Under the pieces are notes generated by a model. It searched no databases. It saw only the letters and a program-made list of their open reading frames with translations, and was not told where the DNA came from. From assembly GCA_963830885.1 (NCBI GenBank), contig CAWHOA010000027.1:62001-126000 (forward strand): 64,000 bases of DNA. Reading direction: 5' to 3'. This DNA comes from JAIBJN01 sp963830885. GTDB taxonomy: Bacteria; Actinomycetota; Thermoleophilia; Gaiellales; Gaiellaceae. The position numbers were made by a program, and so were the translations under genes. This document shows positions 59,894 through 64,000 of the stretch, one piece after another. The first letter of the stretch is position 1. The number at the start of each line of letters is the position of its first letter.

Positions 59894-60955
59894 ATGCGAA
59901 TCCTTTCTGTTGTCGGCAACCGGCCGCAATTCATCAAGTCGGCACCGCTCTCTCTCGCGCTGCGCGAGCGCGGCGTCGACGAGGTCGTCCTCCACACGGG
60001 CCAGCACTACGACCCCGAGCTCTCGGCGGTCTTCTTCGAGGAGCTCGAGCTGGCGCCGCCGCGCTACCGGCTCGAAACCGGCTCCGGCACCCACGGCGAG
60101 CAGACCGGCCGGATGCTGCCGGCCATCGAGGCGGCCGTGCTGGAGGAGGGGCCCGATGCCGTGCTCGTCTTCGGCGACACGAACTCGACGCTGGCAGGCG
60201 CGCTCGCCGCGGGCAAGCTGCTCGTCCCCGTCGCACACGTCGAGGCCGGCCTGCGTTCCTTCGACCGGACGATGCCGGAGGAGCTGAACCGGATGCTCGT
60301 CGACCGCATGTCGAGCTTGCTCTTCTGCCCCACGGAGGTGGCCGTGAGCAACCTCGCGGCCGAGGGGATCGACGAGGGCGTCCACCTCGTCGGCGACGTC
60401 ATGTACGACGCCAATCTTCGTCTCGCGCCGATCGCGCGCGAGCGGTCGGACGCGCTCGCCCGGAATGGCGTGGACCCGGGCCGCTACCTGGTGCTCACGC
60501 TCCACCGCGAGGCCAACGTCGCGCCGGAGCCGCTCGCCCGCATCGCCGAGGCGCTCGCCGCCCTGGAAGAGCCGGTGGTCTTTCCGGCGCACCCGCGGAC
60601 GAGCTGGACCCTGGCGCAGGCCGGCATCGCGCTCCCATCCAACGTCGCTGTGATCCCGCCGGCCGGCTACCTCGACTTCGCCGCGCTCGCCGCGCAAGCC
60701 CGGGTCGTGCTCACCGACTCCGGCGGCGTCCAGAAGGAGGCCTACTGGTACGGCGTCCCCTGCGTGACCCTGCGGACGACCACGGAGTGGGTCGAGACGA
60801 TCGAGGCCGGCTGGAACACCCTGGTCGGGAGCGACACCGAGGCGATCGTGACCGCGACGCGCGAAGCGGCTCCCAGACCCGAGCGGCCGCACCTCTACGG
60901 CGACGGGAACGCCTCGGCGAGGATCGCTGACCTCCTTTGTACGATGAGCCGATGA
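59894..60955 (+). CDS. wecB: UDP-N-acetylglucosamine 2-epimerase
   Basis: 353 aa, GT-B-fold epimerase giving UDP-ManNAc (or the diacetamido equivalent, as in WbpI). VVGNRPQFIKSAPLS, VLHTGQHYDPELS, GDTNSTLAGALAA, HVEAGLRSFDRTMPEELNR and LTDSGGVQKEAYWYGVP are all family motifs. First gene of a three-gene sugar-nucleotide operon with overlapping stops and starts. Confidence 0.94.
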   Translation: MRILSVVGNRPQFIKSAPLSLALRERGVDEVVLHTGQHYDPELSAVFFEELELAPPRYRLETGSGTHGEQTGRMLPAIEAAVLEEGPDAVLVFGDTNSTLAGALAAGKLLVPVAHVEAGLRSFDRTMPEELNRMLVDRMSSLLFCPTEVAVSNLAAEGIDEGVHLVGDVMYDANLRLAPIARERSDALARNGVDPGRYLVLTLHREANVAPEPLARIAEALAALEEPVVFPAHPRTSWTLAQAGIALPSNVAVIPPAGYLDFAALAAQARVVLTDSGGVQKEAYWYGVPCVTLRTTTEWVETIEAGWNTLVGSDTEAIVTATREAAPRPERPHLYGDGNASARIADLLCTMSR

Positions 60956-61944
60956 GCGCCGACGGCAGAGCCACGGTCGCGGTCGCCGGCCTGGGGCCGT
61001 GGGGCGCCAACCTCGCCCGGAACTTCAACGAGCTGGCCCGGCTCGCCTGGGTCTGCGACCCGAGCCCGGAGCGCCTGGAGGCCGCCGCGGCCCGCTACCC
61101 GGCCACACGCGCCACGTCGAGCTTCGACGAGCTCCTCGCCGACGACGCCGTCGAGGCGGTCGTCGTCGCGACCCCGGTACCGACGCACGCAGAGCTCGCG
61201 CGCCGGGCGCTGGCCGCAGGCAAGCACGTCTTCGTCGAGAAGCCGATGGCTCTCGGCGCCGACGACGCCGAGGCGCTGGTGGCGCTCGCCGAGGAGCGCG
61301 GACTCGCCCTCCTTCCCGGCCACCTGCTCCTCTACCACCCGGGCGTCCTCAAGCTGAAGGAGCTGGTCGACGCGGGTGAGCTCGGCCAGGTGCTCTACGT
61401 CTACGGGAACCGCCAGAACCTGGGGACGATCCGGCAGGACGAGAACGCGCTCTGGAGCCTCGGCGTCCACGACCTCTCGGTCATCCTCTTCCTCCTGGAC
61501 GAGGAGCCGAGCGAGGTGCTCGCGCGCGGGGAATCGTTCCTCAAGCCCGGCGTCGAGGACGTCGTCTTTTGCCATCTCCGCTTCCCGTCCGGGAAGGCGG
61601 CGCACATGCACCTCTCGTGGCTCGACCCGCACAAGATGCGCCGGATGACGGTCGTGGGCACCGAGAAGATGGCCGTCTTCGACGACATGGAGCTCGACCG
61701 CAAGGTCACGGTCTACGACAGCGCCGCCGAGCCGTCGCTCCGCAGCTACGGCGAGTGGAGCACACGCACGGGCGACGTCTACAGCCCGCGCGTCCCCAAC
61801 GCCGAACCGCTCCGCCTCGAATGCGAGCACTTCCTCGGCCTCGTCCGCGGCGAGAGCGACCGCCTCGCCGCCGCGCGCGCCGGGCTCGGGGTCGTGCGCG
61901 CTCTCGAGCAGCTCCAGGCGTCGCTCGAGCGAGAGCGGGTTTGA
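60952..61944 (+). CDS. Gfo/Idh/MocA-family sugar-nucleotide oxidoreductase
   Basis: 330 aa. The NAD loop is VAVAGLGPWGANLARNF, the active-site Lys is in VFVEKPMAL, and DLSVILFLL with HLSWLDPHKMRRMTVVG forms the substrate domain. It resembles WbpB/WlbA dehydrogenases that oxidise UDP-N-acetyl sugars at C3 to prepare amino-sugar synthesis. Overlaps wecB and the transferase gene by four bases each. No aminotransferase is in the visible part of the operon. Confidence 0.88.
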   Translation: MSADGRATVAVAGLGPWGANLARNFNELARLAWVCDPSPERLEAAAARYPATRATSSFDELLADDAVEAVVVATPVPTHAELARRALAAGKHVFVEKPMALGADDAEALVALAEERGLALLPGHLLLYHPGVLKLKELVDAGELGQVLYVYGNRQNLGTIRQDENALWSLGVHDLSVILFLLDEEPSEVLARGESFLKPGVEDVVFCHLRFPSGKAAHMHLSWLDPHKMRRMTVVGTEKMAVFDDMELDRKVTVYDSAAEPSLRSYGEWSTRTGDVYSPRVPNAEPLRLECEHFLGLVRGESDRLAAARAGLGVVRALEQLQASLERERV

Positions 61945-62582
61945 GCGCCCGGATCGCCGAGACCGCGGTCGTCTACCCGGGCACGGTGCTCGGGGACGAC
62001 GTCGTGATCGGCGACAACGCGGTCGTGGGGAAGCCGCCGACGCTCGGCGCCCGCTCGACCGCACGCGGCGTGGAGCTGCCCCCGCTCGTCGTCGGCGAGG
62101 GCACGGCCATCCTCGCGTGTGCCGTCGTCTTCGCCGGCAGCCGCCTGGGGAGCGGCGTCATCGTCGGCGACCAGGCGTGCGTGCGCGAGCGCTGCGAGCT
62201 CGGAGACGGCGTCGTCGTCGGCCGCGGCTCGCTCGTCGAGAACGACACCACCGTCGGCGCGCGCACGACCATCCAGGCGAACGCTTACGTGACCGCGTAC
62301 TCGACGCTGGAGGAGGACGTCTTCGTCGCGCCCTGCGTCGTCACGACGAACGACAACTTCATGGGCCGCACCGAGGCGCGGCATGCGCTCCGCAAGGGGC
62401 CGACCATCCGGCGCGGCGCCCGCGTGGGGGGCGGCGCCGTGCTCCTGCCCGGGATCGAGATCGGGGAGGAGGCGTTCGTAGGCGCAGGCGCCGTCGTGCT
62501 CGCAGACGTGCCGGCGCGGGCGGTCGTGGTCGGGAACCCGGCGCGCCAGATCCGCGAGGTTCCCGAGACCGAGCTGCTCTAG
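61941..62582 (+). CDS. Left-handed beta-helix acyl/acetyltransferase (WbpD-like)
   Basis: 213 aa, hexapeptide repeats throughout (GTVLGDDVVIGDNAVVG, GSGVIVGDQACV, GRGSLVENDTTVG, GAVLLPGIEIGEEAFVGAGA) and the C-terminal VVVGNPARQI. With the epimerase and oxidoreductase this fits N-acetylation of a UDP-amino sugar for a surface polysaccharide. TTG start overlapping the upstream stop as TTGA. Confidence 0.9.
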   Translation: MSARIAETAVVYPGTVLGDDVVIGDNAVVGKPPTLGARSTARGVELPPLVVGEGTAILACAVVFAGSRLGSGVIVGDQACVRERCELGDGVVVGRGSLVENDTTVGARTTIQANAYVTAYSTLEEDVFVAPCVVTTNDNFMGRTEARHALRKGPTIRRGARVGGGAVLLPGIEIGEEAFVGAGAVVLADVPARAVVVGNPARQIREVPETELL

Positions 62583-62591
62583 CGCGGCGAC

Positions 62592-64000
62592 TTAGCCGAA
62601 CGCGAGGGTGGGCGCGGTCTGCACACCCAACGCCGACACGGTCACGGCCCGGTACGCGCCCGGAGTGAGGCAGACGATCGTCCGCCAGGTGCCGTCCTCG
62701 CCGGCAGTCGCGGTCGCCACGGTCATCCACGAGTCGCCGTCGACGCGACGCTGGACCTGTACGGCCTCGCCCGACCCCGCCGTGCCCATGGCGAACTCGA
62801 AGTCTCCGGCCTCGACGGCCGAAGCAGTGAGCCGGGGCGACGACGCCGTCACGGAAACCCTGACGGCCGCACCCGTCGCCGCGGGCGACCTGAGCCGGTA
62901 GAACGTCGTCGCTGCGGGCCTCACGACGACGTTGACGCTGCCCTGAACAGCCCGCATGTCCACCCACGGACCCGAGCCGACCTTCCGCTGAAGCTTGACG
63001 TTCGCCAGGCTGCGGGTGAGCACGCGAAGCGTCCTCGCCTCGCCCTGGCGGATGCGTCCGGCTCCGTTCAGCCGCAGGACGCCGATCGAGAACCACGTCG
63101 AGCGCAGGCGGAGCACGGAGCGGAGCGTGCCGCCCGTGATGGTCGTCGCACCCGACGGCCCGGTCAGCCGTGCCCGCGCTACGCGGCTCGAGCCGTTGCG
63201 CTCGGCGACGACGAAGTCCGTGATCGAGCTGGGCGCGCGGCTGCCGAGAGCGCGCTTGAGCGCAGCCGCCGACCAGACGCAGTCGCGGCCGCTGTTGGGG
63301 CAGTCGTCCTCCGCGTCGGTCGAGCCCCAGACGTGGTGCGGAGAGATGGCGTCGAACGCGTCCGCCACGCCGACGAGGTACGGGATGCCGGGCGGGCCCC
63401 ACTCGTCCTCGCGCGAAGCGGTCTTCCCGCCGGAGGTCGAGTGGTAAAACGTCCACGCGAGCGCGCCGCCCGACCTGACGACCTCGCCGCGCGTTGCGTC
63501 CACGGCCGCGCTCGCCCGCGAGTCCTCGGCCCGGATGCCGCCGTAGACCTGGCTGCGCGTATCGTCGTACAGGTCGAACCACTGGCCGGTCTTGCGGCTG
63601 ACGAGCCCGTACGTGCGCGCGACGACGGCCTGGGCCTTGAGCGCCTCGGGGTGCCAGGAGGCCGGCATCTCCCAGGCGACGACGCCCTTGATGTACGGCT
63701 CGAGCCCGACGTCGTTCACGGCCGACACGAGCCCGCCCTCCGCACGCACACGGATCCTTCCCCGATAGCCGTTCCCGGAGAGCCGCAGCACGGCCGTGCC
63801 CGGGTCGAAGCGCAGCGGGCCGACGAGCGTCCGCAACGTCCCGTTCGCAGTCCTGACCTGGAGGTTCGCGCGGATCGTGTGCGTCCCCGCGCTCAGGTTG
63901 AAGGTCCTGCCGTTCGCGCTGGTGACGGTGAACGCGGCCGCCGAGCCCACCGTGACGCGGCCGACCCCGCTTGTGACGAGGACGCGGACGCGGGCGACTC
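62592..64000 (-). CDS. SpoIID/LytB-domain protein, N terminus beyond the window
   Basis: At least 469 aa, continuing past the right edge. The visible part starts VRVLVTSGVGRVTVGS and contains a SpoIID domain (LEPYIKGVVAWEMPASWHPE, AQAVVARTYGLVS, YHSTSGGKT and DCVWSAAALKRAL), then a beta-sandwich C-terminal region. SpoIID-type enzymes are peptidoglycan lytic transglycosylases; in non-sporulating actinobacteria they are usually cell-wall hydrolases. The catalytic Glu is plausibly the one in VAWEMPA. Convergent with the acetyltransferase gene. Confidence 0.88.
   Translation of the reverse strand, partial: VARVRVLVTSGVGRVTVGSAAAFTVTSANGRTFNLSAGTHTIRANLQVRTANGTLRTLVGPLRFDPGTAVLRLSGNGYRGRIRVRAEGGLVSAVNDVGLEPYIKGVVAWEMPASWHPEALKAQAVVARTYGLVSRKTGQWFDLYDDTRSQVYGGIRAEDSRASAAVDATRGEVVRSGGALAWTFYHSTSGGKTASREDEWGPPGIPYLVGVADAFDAISPHHVWGSTDAEDDCPNSGRDCVWSAAALKRALGSRAPSSITDFVVAERNGSSRVARARLTGPSGATTITGGTLRSVLRLRSTWFSIGVLRLNGAGRIRQGEARTLRVLTRSLANVKLQRKVGSGPWVDMRAVQGSVNVVVRPAATTFYRLRSPAATGAAVRVSVTASSPRLTASAVEAGDFEFAMGTAGSGEAVQVQRRVDGDSWMTVATATAGEDGTWRTIVCLTPGAYRAVTVSALGVQTAPTLAFG

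Noticed and set aside
1..64000. CRISPR array or intact transposon
   Set aside because: No regularly spaced repeats, cas genes, transposase or integrase motif was seen on either strand.

Overview
The window is a high-GC, gene-dense chromosomal segment that reads as a deep-branching actinobacterium, most likely of the Thermoleophilia/Gaiellales type. Support from the sequence: an actinobacterial FhaA-FhaB-PstP-FtsW-PbpA-PknB locus, a mycobacterial-type bifunctional dCTP deaminase/dUTPase, a SufCBDSU operon and a caa3-type oxidase. The taxonomic placement is inference. There is no plasmid, phage, IS or CRISPR signature.

Layout. 1-5.6 kb: two sensor histidine kinases, a PhoB-like regulator, a truncated receiver fragment and a degenerate receiver protein. 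5.7-8.8 kb: two divergent type I glutamine synthetases separated by a leader with a terminator-like hairpin. 9-11.8 kb: an HNH protein, a GNAT enzyme, a DUF4446 protein and a membrane-anchored coiled-coil protein. 11.9-21.7 kb: the phosphorylation and cell-wall cluster (membrane kinase, fhaA, fhaB, pstP, ftsW, pbpA, pknB, ddl). 21.9-27.4 kb: another kinase, an aminotransferase, dcd, a nucleoside-diphosphate-sugar epimerase-like gene, a candidate structured RNA and a VOC protein. 27.4-35 kb, minus strand: sufC-sufB-VOC-sufD, then methyltransferase-sufS-sufU-Rieske-small protein-methyltransferase. 35-39 kb: tatA, tatC (two compensating frameshifts), an amidohydrolase, a TPR protein, a STAS protein and a cytochrome c lipoprotein. 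39-44 kb, minus strand: ctaC-ctaD-USP-ctaE-USP. 44-50 kb: an SDR enzyme, a LysR gene opposite a 37-codon membrane peptide, an ECF sigma/anti-sigma pair, a frameshifted PQQ-type sugar dehydrogenase and a second LysR gene. 50-57.8 kb: an FtsX-like permease with a fused double ABC ATPase, a GAF-GGDEF protein, a small membrane protein and a beta-propeller protein. 57.8-59.7 kb: a gene-poor, lower-GC islet at a tRNA-Lys. 59.9-64 kb: sugar-nucleotide genes and a SpoIID-like protein that runs off the end.

The most unusual content is a family of 167-169 nt intergenic repeats (four full copies, two internally deleted copies). Their arms begin AGGAGG and end CCTCCT, the arms differ between copies while staying complementary within a copy, and one end often supplies the TAG stop codon of the adjacent gene. 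Other notable signals are three genes whose only well-placed start is a non-standard ATC codon behind a Shine-Dalgarno sequence, a 13-bp repeat of the tRNA-Lys 3' end bounding a 1.08-kb islet, and a terminator-followed hairpin RNA candidate. At least four genes carry apparent frameshifts, which may partly be assembly indels.
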